This document shows positions 23,575 to 36,553 of a stretch of 64,000 bases of DNA, piece after piece; the stretch's first letter is position 1; the number at the start of each line of letters is the position of its first letter. Made by a program: the position numbers and the translations under genes. This DNA is from Wolfiporia cocos (Eukaryota > Basidiomycota > Agaricomycetes > Polyporales > Phaeolaceae): the NCBI GenBank assembly GCA_029448655.1, contig JACCLO010000011.1, positions 2,666,001-2,730,000 of the forward strand, written 5' to 3'. The notes beneath the pieces are model-generated. The model saw only the letters and a program-made list of their open reading frames with translations, searched no databases and was not told where the DNA came from.

Positions 23575-24880
23575 CGTCGAGCGAGACGGATGGAGAGTAC
23601 AGACGTCGGGAGATCGCCCAGTAACAGTCGCACAAAGGGTGTCCCGGTGACGGCGATGGTGGTGGTGCGGGTGCATGCCGTGACGCTGACATCGGTGCCA
23701 TGCAGGCAATTCATCACCAGCAGCGTCCAAACCTGGCTCTCCAATGGCCTCCCTCGCGCTGCCTGCAGGCCGCCGTGCAGCCGCATGCTCACGCCGTCGC
23801 TGCTCGCGGGAGCGCAGATTCCGGAGTTGGACCTTACGCGCACGCTCGAAGACGACAAGGGCGAGGGAGAAAGGGGGGAGTAGACGAGGGGCGAGATGCA
23901 CGACAAGCGCGGTACGGTAGGTCCATACCGCTGCGCGAATTCCAATGATGCAGCGTGAGATACGTAGGCGGCGGCGGCGGCGATGGCAACAGCGGCGGCA
24001 TCTTTAGCGTTGTTGTTGTTGTTGTCGACCTTCGTTGTCATTGTCGTCAAAAGGAGGTGGGCGAGCGCAACAGGCATGAGACTCACCTCTGGCCAGAGAC
24101 TGTCCGTTGGCTTGCACACGCCACCTCGTCCCCCAACCCTCTGGCCGTCCCCGTTGTCCTCCTTGCAGGAATCCGAGGTGCGCACCCATCTTGCGCGTGG
24201 CAAGAGCGCTCGACTGACCGAGAATCGTGGGCGGGAGAGTGCAGGGCAGGGGCAGAGTATGAGCGTGGGGCACAGGTCAGCCCAAAAGGCAGACAGGGAG
24301 CACTAGAGATGTCGAGTGAGGGAAGCGGAGAGCACAGATGTCAGGAGAACCACCCTCACAAGTTCACAAGGAAGGAGAATGTACCTGAAATAACCACCTA
24401 ATGGACCCTGCATAGAAGGCCAGCCGCTACACAGGCATACAACATCCACGTATTCTCTCGAAGGAGACATCGGACAATCCTCTACGGCAGCACCACCGAT
24501 ATTGCTACACCCACTTTGCCTGTGTCGTCGAGCGGAGATGTTGGAAGAGGTGTACCGGGCATTTCACATCCTTCCGGAATTGTGCCACCGCATCACAGAT
24601 ATCTATCTACCGTGCGCGCTGTGCTTGTATGGGATTATCGTTGCCACCTGTGTGTGATGGCGAGCGCATCGCGTCACCACATTCATGATGCGTTGTGGCT
24701 GCCAAGGGAGATGGGAGGCGGGGAGTGGGGAAGTGGAGGTGTAAACCATGGTGAGGTGTATACCATGGTGAGTCATACTGTCAGCTGACAACAAGAGGTC
24801 TGATGGGATGTTCTGCAGCAACAAGTCCTGAAAGTCATCAAGACGTAAAATGACATGTACTCGTCTGACGACCTCCCAAT

Positions 24881-24916
24881 CATGGAGCATACCGATCAAC
24901 GGCGGTATGCTCCATG
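24881..24916. repeat. Perfect 14-bp inverted repeat (hairpin), U3
   Basis: Copy of the hairpin at 5471-5506. Confidence 0.9.
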
Positions 24917-26523
24917 GTCGCGAAGTCGTGCCTAGAGCCAGAGTCCCTCGTGCAAGATGCTGGCCTTGCCGAAACCTTGATAGGAAATCAGGAGTTGCGC
25001 TGTCTTTTTCCCGTAGGCCACAAACATGGTGAGCGATGTTCGCTTTCAATTTATTGACTCGCTCTGATCCGTTTGTTCAAGATTTTAGCATCGCCGCGCT
25101 CAAGAGGCAGCACGACGTTGAGGCCTCCAAGTGATGCCGGTGTCGGTGAGGACAGCAGGAGAATGGCTGTCGGCTAAGTTGTCACGTATGTGTCTTCCAC
25201 GTCGTGCCACGGCGTACAATTGAATGTGCATTCTTTTTTGTCGTCTGATCGGTGTGTTGGCCGTGTGAACCACCGCTCGGCAAAAGTGCTGCTGGAGCAC
25301 AAGCAGGGCACCCACATCTGGGTTAAAATGTCATGAATTCACAAAGTAATGTACATTCGACAGGGTGCGCGAGCGGTGGCGGCAGCAATGCAGCGTATCG
25401 TTCTGCCGCCTATCGTACCCCGGGGTCCCCAAGGACGATCACGAAGGGAACTTGTGGGTGCCCATCAGATGACAGGCCAGCGGTCTGGCCAAATCTGACG
25501 ATGAGGAGGATCTCGTGATCCATCTAGCGACCCTTCCAGTCGGTAGCGAGCGGCAGGCAAATCGATGGGCCCGTCGATTGGGGCACCGGCGGAGACAACG
25601 ACGAAGCAGGTGAGCCGAGGGCGGTGAAGTCATGAGGTAATAGAACAGCAGGGAGGGCTGGGCACGCGACACGAGGCTCGCATACGCCTGGCGTCAAGGG
25701 CTGAAATTGTCCGCTGCTCGCGCTGCGCAGCATTGTGCTTGCTGGGGCCCTTCCCATGTTGATTTTGACGTGGGTGCCTTTGTCTCTCCTGCCGACTGGC
25801 TCAGTGCCCCTGCACATCGATTTCTTTGCAGCATAATGGGCTCAACGTGAGTGGTCCTCCTCTATCATCTGAGCTCACCGCCGATACCAGAAATCCCCGT
25901 GATGGGCACAGATTTGAGCGTGGATTGCACACGTAGCTGCAAGCGCCTCCCGGTTAGCCGATCTCGTAATTCCGTCCGATCTCGTAATTCCGTCTGTTCA
26001 CGCGACGACTATTCTTGCGTTCCCTGGCCGGTGGTCGGAGCTGTCACCGTCTCTGCACACGAGGACAGAGGTGAGGACAGAGGTAGGCGAGGCTTCTCGA
26101 CTGTTGTTTCAAGGAGGTTCGAATTCCATCGGCGGTCGCAGCTGCACCAGTAAGTGTGCACGGACCTGGTCAGCACGTATAAGAGGGCGAGCGAGGTGAG
26201 GGTGGTGCTCATCAGGTTCGCCCTGGACCCTCTCGTCTCTGCTACCTGTCTGCTGCTACCATGTATCGACCTTGCGGCTACGTGATGGCAGCACAATCTT
26301 TGCTATTTGGCGGTGAGCTGTAGGCCTGCGCCATTCTCGTCCACATTGTAGGTGAGCCGTTTATGTCCATTTGAATCGTCCACTTACCGCGTCCATTTGC
26401 ACCCTACAGTGCACCGCGCATCGGGACCATCGTCGTGCCGTTCGCCCGTTGGTCGCCAAGCGACCGGTATCCCCGTCCTGGGTAGTCATCGTGATGCTCA
26501 CGTAGCGTCCATCTAGGGCCATC

Positions 26524-26850
26524 CTGCAGGATTCAAGCTGGTCGCAAAATCCCGGCCCGTCCTCGGACCCATTGGGTACGCACCTTAAATGCCCCGCGTG
26601 CCTTTTGTTCCTTGTGAGTCTTCTCGACCTGAGCACGCCGCATCTGCTCTTTGAACTCACGCTCGCACACACGGCTGTAGTCCTCGAACGCGAGCAAGAT
26701 GTCGAGAGTTGGTAGCTTCTGCAGCTCGCTATCCGTCTTCCATTCCTCGGAGTCCATCACAAGCTGGTGCGCTTGCCTCCGGCGTGTCGTCGCGTCGACA
26801 TCGAGTCACTTGAACAGTGCTACAATCTTGGAGATACTGCAGGCACGCGC
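26524..26850 (-). pseudogene. Fragment of a PRP40-like splicing factor gene with a nonsense codon (U3)
   Basis: Type B version. The CGA codon after VALFK is TGA here (26808-26806), breaking the frame in the middle of the FF-like segment. Other replacements against type A include L to R in the EQM-RAQ stretch and V to G before AFK. At the first of these sites type B looks more like a functional Prp40, so neither type is simply the parent of the other. Confidence 0.72.
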
Positions 26851-27812
26851 GGCACGGCTCTCCCGAATTGGCTCGTCGCCAAAAGGTGTCCTCCGCCCTC
26901 TTCTTGCATCCTCGTGTCATGCTCACACTCATAGCCATCCATACGGTCGGTTCCGGCTGCGACCATTGCCGTCGACTGCGCGCTACCGTCCGGCCCTTTG
27001 CGAATTGGACATTATGTATCGTCGAAAAGATGAATTGATCGTGTACGATAATACACGTAGTATATGGGACGTAGCGTGGATATTCGTAGACTGCGCCAGC
27101 AGGCCTGTGTAAGGCACCGTGGCACGACCGATGCGCGGCCGTCACGCCCAGCCATCCCTGCCGCCCAGATCAGATGCAACGGGTGAGGCTGCGGCAGATG
27201 GAGACGTGTACGGAGGCACGCGTGCATCGTCGTCCAAGGCATGTGTGTGGAACATGCCGCTTGACGGGCAACGTGCCCTCGCCAATGCACTGGGGACAAC
27301 TTGAGGGAGCACGCACCTGGGCAGCCCCACCGACGAGGTCCAGAACACGACCCTGGGTGGTGCGCGTGACCACAGGGCGATTGCAGTCGCTTACAGTGCG
27401 CGCTTTCGACGCCGACTCGTCCGTATCCTGTCAGCGTTTCTGAGTAGAAGGGTCACATACCTTGCAATGGGACGTGCTGTGTCGTGCGGTGTGCGGTTCC
27501 GTAAGATGCGCTGACAGCGTCTTGTTGCGTGCCATGGCATGGCGTTGCGAAGGAGGCTTCCGGTCGCGCCAGCCTATGGTGCGCACTTTCGACGCCGACT
27601 CGTCCGTCCCATCAGTGTTTCTGAGTGAACGGGTCACGCACCTCGCACGCACCCGCCGTGTGCGGTTCTGCAAGACGCGCTGACAGTGTCCTATAGCGCC
27701 CCATGGCATGGCGTTCGAGTACCGTAACAGCGACTCGAGGAGCGCGGGCTTGTGCTTGCCCTCGAACACGGGCAAGCGCGGCGCGGGCAATATCGTTCAG
27801 CATGAGCATCAG

Positions 27813-27913
27813 CGCGTCGACAAAGACGTCCTCCGAGTCGTCCAGCTGCGTGCTCTCCATGCTCTCTCGTGGCCCTGCACCGCTTCCTGCTGCGCCGTCG
27901 TCCTCGTGAAGTA
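27813..27913 (-). pseudogene. Duplicated fragment of the SEC14 acidic tail (U3)
   Basis: Type B counterpart of 8405-8505 with several substitutions (reads MESTQLDDSEDVFVDA). Confidence 0.75.
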
Positions 27914-27915
27914 TG

Positions 27916-29545
27916 TCATGAACTCACTATCAAGCTCTCCCGACTGAGGCTCTTGAGCTTCTTCCCGATGTTCATGCTAACTCTCGGCATCTTGATCTTC
28001 CGCAAGCTATGCCGGTGATGCCGTGTCCCGCCCTCGCTCTCGACGCTCGTGCCCGAGCCGAACATCGACGCGGCGGACGTCGCAGAGGCCGAGTCGGACG
28101 GCGGCGTCGCAGGGCCGACCGCACTCTCGGGCGAGCTCGCCGGCGGCGTCGCCCGCTTCTCCTCCGTCTCGCCCGCCGCGTTCACCGCCTCGCTCGCCTT
28201 GCCAAACACCTCTCCCGCGTCTGCGTCCGAGCGCGCGACGTCCGCCGCCAGCTGCTGCTCCTCGGGCTCCGGCTGCGACTCCGCGGGCATGACCTCGGGC
28301 GGCGGCACCGGCTCCTCCGACTGCGGCTCCTCCGGCGCGTCGACGAAGACGTCCTCCGAGTCCTCTTCGGCGATCGAGTCCTCCAGCTGCGTGCCCTCCA
28401 TGCTCTCCTCCCGCTCATGGCCCTGCCCCGCCTCCTGCAGATCTGCCACGCCATCGTCCTCGTCCGCGCCCTCCATCCCGAGCCCGATCCGCGTCCGCTC
28501 CCCGCGCAGCCACCTCTCCCTGCGCTCCCTGCGCCGCTCCATCCACGGGCCCGCGTTGCTCAGCTTGCACCCGCCCGCCTCCGCACACGTGCACGTCCCG
28601 CCGAGGCTCGCGGGCAGGTTCTCCGCGGGGATCTGCCGCAGGAGCACCGCGCGGTAGTCCGTGCCGAGGATGTCGATCTTTGCGAGCGTCTCCTTCGCGA
28701 GCCACGGCTTGATGAACGACCAGATCGTCGTGAAGGACGCGGGTGCGTTGATGATCGCCAGCTGCGCCATCCTGTGCCATGCGGCGGGCGCCGCATCAGC
28801 GCCGTCGCGTGGTCTCAGAAGGGAGAGGGGGAAGGAGGGGGACGTACGTCTCGGGGAAGTAGTCCTGCGAGATCTGGAACGAGTCGCGCGCGAGGTTCTT
28901 CATCTGCCAGAACTGGCTCAGGCCAAAGCCCTGCAGGTCGACGATGACGAACGTGCCGTCGATATGGCGGCCCGCCGCGCGCGCGGACGCGGGGAGCACC
29001 TCGCGCGTGAGCGACTCGGCGTTGACCATGATCGTCTGCCAGAAGCGCGCGGGTGTGATGTGCTTGTACAGCTCGGGCATGTTGATCCCGCCAAAGTGGT
29101 GTATGTTGAGCGGCCGGCCGCTCTTGTCCGTCTTGTGGAACCACAGCGGCCAGCAGTCGAACACCTGCGGCCGCTCGGGGTACTGCGGGCGGGTCAGCGC
29201 ACGCGGGGGAGCGAGGGAGCGGGGGCGGGCACGCACATCGTAGGGGTCGAGCTGTCGGTAGAGCTCGTCGATGCCGATGCCATCGGCGGTCCTGCGCCAG
29301 TGCTGGCAGTTGGCCCACATCGTCGTCGCCGCCTTGAGGTCGAACTGGCGCGCGCGGAGAAATCGTCTGCGACGGGGCCCGCGCCGGGTGAGCGAGAAGC
29401 ACAGGATGCGTGGCGACGGTACGTACAGCAGGGTTGCATCGTCGGTGCCGATAGTGTCTCCGTCGTGAATGAGGTCCTGCTTCTCGAGCCCAGCCCTGAA
29501 CTGCTTGAGAATCTCCTGCTGCTTCTCCTTGCTCGGCGGGGCCAT
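27916..29545 (-). CDS. SEC14: SEC14-type phosphatidylinositol transfer protein, type B C-terminus (U3)
   Basis: Third complete copy. Exons 29545-29427, 29366-29237, 29182-28848, 28771-27916; 479 residues. It is identical to the U1 protein except for four changes within the last 27 residues (I to M, G to S, R to S, S to L; ends LSRESLIVSS), because the edge of the divergent block falls in the 3' coding end. One synonymous change lies at 29428, at the end of exon 1. The lipid-binding domain is unchanged. Confidence 0.93.
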
Positions 29546-30027
29546 TGCGTCTGGCGGGGGTGGTAAGCTATGGGTTTGGTCGCGGACGAGGGGCTGGCGA
29601 GGGATTATATGGGCGGTGGGGCATATGATGGCGCGGAAGGAGGAGCGGCGCGGGCGGCATGGTCGAGCTGCCTACGCGCGCGCTCCGTCCGCATCCTGAC
29701 CAATCTCAGTTGACTCCACTGACCCTAGTCTCGGTGTACGCTCACGGCTGTCAGCGGGTGCCTCAGACTGGCTGCAGCTGTGCCTTTGCAGAGGGCCCTG
29801 GGTGAGCCTCTCGTCTGGCATCCTCCTGCAGCGGGGAACGGCCTACACGTAATGCCAGCATAGGCGTAGCGCCCGCCAGTTATGGAAGCAGACCTGCCTT
29901 ATGCGGCTCAACATGTCCGAGACATATTCCGAGACTCTGCATGGCCTTTCGGAGACAGCACCGCACGCGGCATTGGCGGTCAGTCGTGCGATAACGATCC
30001 AGTACAATCCTATGCAACAAGCTTAGA

Positions 30028-31238
30028 CTACTCCTGGGCCTCCTTCTGCTTGCTGGCCTTCCTCTCTCGCTCCTTCTCCCACAGCGCCTCAAACTCCCCC
30101 GTCCTCTCCATCTCGCCCTTCACCTCGAGCACAAGGGAGCGCACCTCGTCCACAGACATGTCGTACAAGGCTGCCTCCCACGCGCACACCGCGAAAGGTT
30201 CATGTCGGGAGAGCGCCGACTTGCCATCGGCCGGCATGGCGAGGACACCGGTCGGCGAGCTATGCACTGCGGTACCCTCGTGCTCCAGCCTCCGTCTCGC
30301 AGCGTCCATAATCCACTTGACCGGCAGCCCGTGCATCCCAGTCCACTCCTCGACGCACCTCCCTGCGAACGTCTCCCGTGCGTGCTGCTTCACGCGTGAC
30401 GCGCGGAGGAGGGCGGCGTGCTCCACGTCTCGCCCGAAGAAGCGCAGCGCGTCGTCCTGCGTGATCCCCGCGGGCGGCGCGCCGTGCCCCGCGCGTGCAC
30501 GCGCATGCTCCAGGAAGCTCTGGTACATCTCGCGCCGCTGCGCGCTACGCCCGAGCACGCGGTCCGCGGGCGGGACGCGGCGCGCGTCGAAGAGCCGCGA
30601 GGTCGCGACCCACTCGAACAGCTCGCGCTGGGTCGCGAAGCCCGCCGCCCAGCGCTCCCTTGCGAGCCCGCAGAACGCGAGGATGTCCGCGAGCGACGCG
30701 GACACGTGGAAGGACACCGGCGGCTGCGTGGCCAGCGGCGCGGCGAGCTGCGGGCGGGGGGACACCCTCGTCGGCGTCCGTGGCAATACGGATCCAGCGC
30801 GAGCCCGCGTACCTTCAGCCCGTGCACGTTCAGCGTCAGGCCCGCGCCCCGCACGAGCAGGTTCAGGATCATCCCAAAGTCGCCGTACGAGTGCAGGAAG
30901 ACGGTGCGCTCCCACTCGTCCTCGTCGGCGCACACCCCGATGTCGACCTGATAGAACTCGTCCGCGGCGTGGTCCGCGCGGGCCACAGACGGAAAGGCAC
31001 CGAGGGGGATGGCAAAGTGGCTGCGGCGGTTCCCCTCGAGAGGGATGCTGTGCGTCGCCCGCAGCGTCCCCTTCACGAATTCGTGCGTCAAGCCCGGCCG
31101 AGGGCGCGTCACGACAAAGTCCAGATCGCCATGATCGGCTTTCTCGGGTGCTTCGGGAGGGACTGCGACGAACTCGTAGCAGCTCTCCACCAAGGGCAGC
31201 AGCGCGGCTCTGAGCGACTGGTACACAGCAGGGAGCAT
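30028..31238 (-). CDS. Nucleotidyltransferase-like protein lacking its first 17 residues (U3)
   Basis: Exons 31238-30813 and 30747-30028, intron 30748-30812, 381 residues. It lies outside the divergent block, so it matches the type A copies even though U3 is a type B unit. Truncated at the junction 31250/31251. Confidence 0.75.
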
Positions 31239-32514
31239 CCGAGGGAAGGACGTGGGGACGGTGCGTCTCCCCTTCGCTGTCCGTCACGATCCAGCTGATT
31301 ACTGATTGGTGCTGCAGCAGCGCGCTCAGAGAGCTCGAGCAGCCATTCAGACTCGGATTCAGACTCGGACTGCTCCGGCTCGACTGCGTGATCTGCCTGG
31401 AGGCAATCGCAGACCGCGGGGTGCCGACGTCGGCTGGGTTCGCGCCGCATGCTGGGCCTGACGGGTATCTGGTCGATGCTCGGCTTGGGCGGCGAGATGG
31501 ATGCAAGCCTCCAGCGATAAGTTCGTGAGTTAGGTAGGGTGCTAGAGGTATAGAAAGTTGCTCGGGCATAGAGTTGTGGGGGTTATAGAGCCTTGGAGAC
31601 AACAGAGGCAAGTGCCCGCGACATTCAATCTTGTATTGGCCGCATTTCTAACGGTTCGTATCCCCTCTCTCGGCACACACGCAGATCTCGACACGGCCTG
31701 CATGATCTACCGATTTCCCGCATAATCTACAGATGGCCCATTCAATTTCCCGATTCCCTCCAGGTGAGTGCCTCCTCCCCATGCTCTCTCATTCACAGCT
31801 AGTGCGCTCGTTGCCGGGATGGGCTCTGAGAAGGGAAGGAGAGGTAAGCGCGTCGGGTTCGCACCAGCAAAATCGCTGTCTTACCTCTGCAGACGACCCC
31901 GCGACGTCAGTATGTGCTGCCCGCGACCTCTTCGATCGCTGCGGCGCTCGCTCGCCTCGCTTCCCGCTCCACTCTCGACAGTCTGCGGCTGCACTGTCTG
32001 TCACCGCCTCCCTCGCCATCACAGCCGTCTGCTTTCGCCACCACAGATGGCGATGGCCTTCTCTCGCCTCGCCACACGAGTTTACGCTCTGCCCCGCGCG
32101 CACCGCCGCATACTCATGCAGCTGCACGCACGCGGCGAAGCGTGAACTGATATGCGTGCACTCGCCCGCTCACTCATGCCCTTCCCCACCGTTGATGGTG
32201 AGCGGCCCCACCTGCAGGCCTCCGTGCAGCTGCTCGCGAGAACACGAATTTCGGGGATGGACGTTGCGTGCGCGCTCAAAGACGACTGGGGCGACAAAGA
32301 GAGAGGCGAGTGTGGATGAGGGGAGCGTTCCAGGGGCGCATTCGAGGTGCAGGGGCGCATTCGAGGCGCGTAGGCACAGCGAGCACAGCACGGTGAGTCC
32401 ATTGCCATTGCACTACGTGGATCTCGTTGATGTGGTGCGAGATGCGTCGGCAGTGCCTCCCCACGGAACGCGTCCATGGGTGGCGGCAGCGGCGAAGCCA
32501 GTGGCATCTTCAGT

Positions 32515-32672
32515 GTCGCCCTCGTCCGTTGTCGCCTCGTCCGTTGTCGCCTCGTCCGTTGTCGCCCTCGTCCGTTGTCGCCCTCGTCCGTTGTCGCCCT
32601 CGTCCGTTGTCGCCCCTGTCCGTTGTCGTACTCGTCCATTATCACCCTTGTCCGGTGTCAACCTCGTTCGTT
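32515..32672. repeat. 16-bp minisatellite (U4)
   Basis: Same ten-unit array as at 3402-3559. Confidence 0.9.
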
Positions 32673-33177
32673 GTCGTCGAGGCAGGCAGCCGCTGCGTCG
32701 TGCGCCCGACTCAACATGCCATCTCCAGTCGGCGACCGGCCCTCCAACGGCACACGCCTCTGTCCACCCCTCTTGCTGTGTTGGCGATGCTGGCAGGTTC
32801 AGCAGAGCCCCCCATGGTGAGTGCACCCACCACGTACCATCTCGCTCATGGGCTCCCGTTACAGGAACCCTGCCACACCGCCTCATGGCACCTCTCGTGG
32901 CAGATGCATGTGCATGCGCGCAGACGTAATCGACGATGGACGACGAAGGGCGGCGGGCGCGGAGGGATGAGAGGGGCAGGGCACGAGGGGGCTATGACGG
33001 AGTGACGGCGCGCGCTGTGAAATCGTCGTTGTCGATGAAAGAAGGTGGGCGGTGTGAATTCTGAGGCTGGAGCATGCACCTGTCTTGTACGTGGCGAGGG
33101 CGCTCGACAGAATGACGGCCAGGGTCGGGAGAGTGCAGAGCATGGGGAGAGCGCGAGGTACTGGGCAGCCAAAAGGG

Positions 33178-33277
33178 CAGGTGACGAGCACAGAGAGCAG
33201 GTGGCGAGCACAGAGAGTGGGTGGCGAGCGCAGAGAGCGGGTGGCGAGCGCAGAGAGCGGGTGGCGAGCGCTGAAGA
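33178..33277. repeat. 20-bp minisatellite (U4)
   Basis: Same five-unit array as at 4065-4164. Confidence 0.9.
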
Positions 33278-34583
33278 CGTCGAGCGAGACGGATGGAGAG
33301 TACAGACGTCGGGAGATCGCCCAGTAACAGTCGCACAAAGGGTGTCCCGGTGACGGCGATGGTGGTGGTGCGGGTGCATGCCGTGACGCTGACATCGGTG
33401 CCATGCAGGCAATTCATCACCAGCAGCGTCCAAACCTGGCTCTCCAATGGCCTCCCTCGCGCTGCCTGCAGGCCGCCGTGCAGCCGCATGCTCACGCCGT
33501 CGCTGCTCGCGGGAGCGCAGATTCCGGAGTTGGACCTTACGCGCACGCTCGAAGACGACAAGGGCGAGGGAGAAAGGGGGGAGTAGACGAGGGGCGAGAT
33601 GCACGACAAGCGCGGTACGGTAGGTCCATACCGCTGCGCGAATTCCAATGATGCAGCGTGAGATACGTAGGCGGCGGCGGCGGCGATGGCAACAGCGGCG
33701 GCATCTTTAGCGTTGTTGTTGTTGTTGTCGACCTTCGTTGTCATTGTCGTCAAAAGGAGGTGGGCGAGCGCAACAGGCATGAGACTCACCTCTGGCCAGA
33801 GACTGTCCGTTGGCTTGCACACGCCACCTCGTCCCCCAACCCTCTGGCCGTCCCCGTTGTCCTCCTTGCAGGAATCCGAGGTGCGCACCCATCTTGCGCG
33901 TGGCAAGAGCGCTCGACTGACCGAGAATCGTGGGCGGGAGAGTGCAGGGCAGGGGCAGAGTATGAGCGTGGGGCACAGGTCAGCCCAAAAGGCAGACAGG
34001 GAGCACTAGAGATGTCGAGTGAGGGAAGCGGAGAGCACAGATGTCAGGAGAACCACCCTCACAAGTTCACAAGGAAGGAGAATGTACCTGAAATAACCAC
34101 CTAATGGACCCTGCATAGAAGGCCAGCCGCTACACAGGCATACAACATCCACGTATTCTCTCGAAGGAGACATCGGACAATCCTCTACGGCAGCACCACC
34201 GATATTGCTACACCCACTTTGCCTGTGTCGTCGAGCGGAGATGTTGGAAGAGGTGTACCGGGCATTTCACATCCTTCCGGAATTGTGCCACCGCATCACA
34301 GATATCTATCTACCGTGCGCGCTGTGCTTGTATGGGATTATCGTTGCCACCTGTGTGTGATGGCGAGCGCATCGCGTCACCACATTCATGATGCGTTGTG
34401 GCTGCCAAGGGAGATGGGAGGCGGGGAGTGGGGAAGTGGAGGTGTAAACCATGGTGAGGTGTATACCATGGTGAGTCATACTGTCAGCTGACAACAAGAG
34501 GTCTGATGGGATGTTCTGCAGCAACAAGTCCTGAAAGTCATCAAGACGTAAAATGACATGTACTCGTCTGACGACCTCCCAAT

Positions 34584-34619
34584 CATGGAGCATACCGATC
34601 AACGGCGGTATGCTCCATG
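34584..34619. repeat. Perfect 14-bp inverted repeat (hairpin), U4
   Basis: Copy of the hairpin at 5471-5506. Confidence 0.9.
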
Positions 34620-36226
34620 GTCGCGAAGTCGTGCCTAGAGCCAGAGTCCCTCGTGCAAGATGCTGGCCTTGCCGAAACCTTGATAGGAAATCAGGAGTTG
34701 CGCTGTCTTTTTCCCGTAGGCCACAAACATGGTGAGCGATGTTCGCTTTCAATTTATTGACTCGCTCTGATCCGTTTGTTCAAGATTTTAGCATCGCCGC
34801 GCTCAAGAGGCAGCACGACGTTGAGGCCTCCAAGTGATGCCGGTGTCGGTGAGGACAGCAGGAGAATGGCTGTCGGCTAAGTTGTCACGTATGTGTCTTC
34901 CACGTCGTGCCACGGCGTACAATTGAATGTGCATTCTTTTTTGTCGTCTGATCGGTGTGTTGGCCGTGTGAACCACCGCTCGGCAAAAGTGCTGCTGGAG
35001 CACAAGCAGGGCACCCACATCTGGGTTAAAATGTCATGAATTCACAAAGTAATGTACATTCGACAGGGTGCGCGAGCGGTGGCGGCAGCAATGCAGCGTA
35101 TCGTTCTGCCGCCTATCGTACCCCGGGGTCCCCAAGGACGATCACGAAGGGAACTTGTGGGTGCCCATCAGATGACAGGCCAGCGGTCTGGCCAAATCTG
35201 ACGATGAGGAGGATCTCGTGATCCATCTAGCGACCCTTCCAGTCGGTAGCGAGCGGCAGGCAAATCGATGGGCCCGTCGATTGGGGCACCGGCGGAGACA
35301 ACGACGAAGCAGGTGAGCCGAGGGCGGTGAAGTCATGAGGTAATAGAACAGCAGGGAGGGCTGGGCACGCGACACGAGGCTCGCATACGCCTGGCGTCAA
35401 GGGCTGAAATTGTCCGCTGCTCGCGCTGCGCAGCATTGTGCTTGCTGGGGCCCTTCCCATGTTGATTTTGACGTGGGTGCCTTTGTCTCTCCTGCCGACT
35501 GGCTCAGTGCCCCTGCACATCGATTTCTTTGCAGCATAATGGGCTCAACGTGAGTGGTCCTCCTCTATCATCTGAGCTCACCGCCGATACCAGAAATCCC
35601 CGTGATGGGCACAGATTTGAGCGTGGATTGCACACGTAGCTGCAAGCGCCTCCCGGTTAGCCGATCTCGTAATTCCGTCCGATCTCGTAATTCCGTCTGT
35701 TCACGCGACGACTATTCTTGCGTTCCCTGGCCGGTGGTCGGAGCTGTCACCGTCTCTGCACACGAGGACAGAGGTGAGGACAGAGGTAGGCGAGGCTTCT
35801 CGACTGTTGTTTCAAGGAGGTTCGAATTCCATCGGCGGTCGCAGCTGCACCAGTAAGTGTGCACGGACCTGGTCAGCACGTATAAGAGGGCGAGCGAGGT
35901 GAGGGTGGTGCTCATCAGGTTCGCCCTGGACCCTCTCGTCTCTGCTACCTGTCTGCTGCTACCATGTATCGACCTTGCGGCTACGTGATGGCAGCACAAT
36001 CTTTGCTATTTGGCGGTGAGCTGTAGGCCTGCGCCATTCTCGTCCACATTGTAGGTGAGCCGTTTATGTCCATTTGAATCGTCCACTTACCGCGTCCATT
36101 TGCACCCTACAGTGCACCGCGCATCGGGACCATCGTCGTGCCGTTCGCCCGTTGGTCGCCAAGCGACCGGTATCCCCGTCCTGGGTAGTCATCGTGATGC
36201 TCACGTAGCGTCCATCTAGGGCCATC

Positions 36227-36553
36227 CTGCAGGATTCAAGCTGGTCGCAAAATCCCGGCCCGTCCTCGGACCCATTGGGTACGCACCTTAAATGCCCCGC
36301 GTGCCTTTTGTTCCTTGTGAGTCTTCTCGACCTGAGCACGCCGCATCTGCTCTTTGAACTCACGCTCGCACACACGGCTGTAGTCCTCGAACGCGAGCAA
36401 GATGTCGAGAGTTGGTAGCTTCTGCAGCTCGCTATCCGTCTTCCATTCCTCGGAGTCCATCACAAGCTGGTGCGCTTGCCTCCGGCGTGTCGTCGCGTCG
36501 ACATCGAGTCACTTGAACAGTGCTACAATCTTGGAGATACTGCAGGCACGCGC
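36227..36553 (-). pseudogene. Fragment of a PRP40-like splicing factor gene with a nonsense codon (U4)
   Basis: Same as the U3 fragment, with the TGA at 36511-36509. Confidence 0.72.

Larger units (their letters stand above)
26047..27990. other. Divergent block distinguishing type B from type A units (U3)
   Basis: Comparison with 6637-8582 shows about 50 substitutions, mostly transitions, and a net 2-bp loss in 1.9 kb. The flanking 7.7 kb of the unit appears identical apart from one site. The left edge lies in noncoding DNA. The right edge lies within the last 30 codons of SEC14. The U4 counterpart is about 35750-37693. Confidence 0.85.
21548..31250. repeat. Tandem unit U3, complete, 9703 bp (type B)
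   Basis: Same layout as U1 and U2. It differs from type A by about 50 substitutions and a net 2-bp loss confined to about 26047-27990, plus one further difference at 29428. Outside that block I found no differences by eye. The net loss near 27650 accounts for the 9703-bp length. Confidence 0.97.

Noticed and set aside
26047..27990. Repeat-induced point mutation as the cause of A/B differences
   Set aside because: Changes go in both directions and are confined to one block, whereas RIP would affect the whole duplicated unit with a C-to-T bias.
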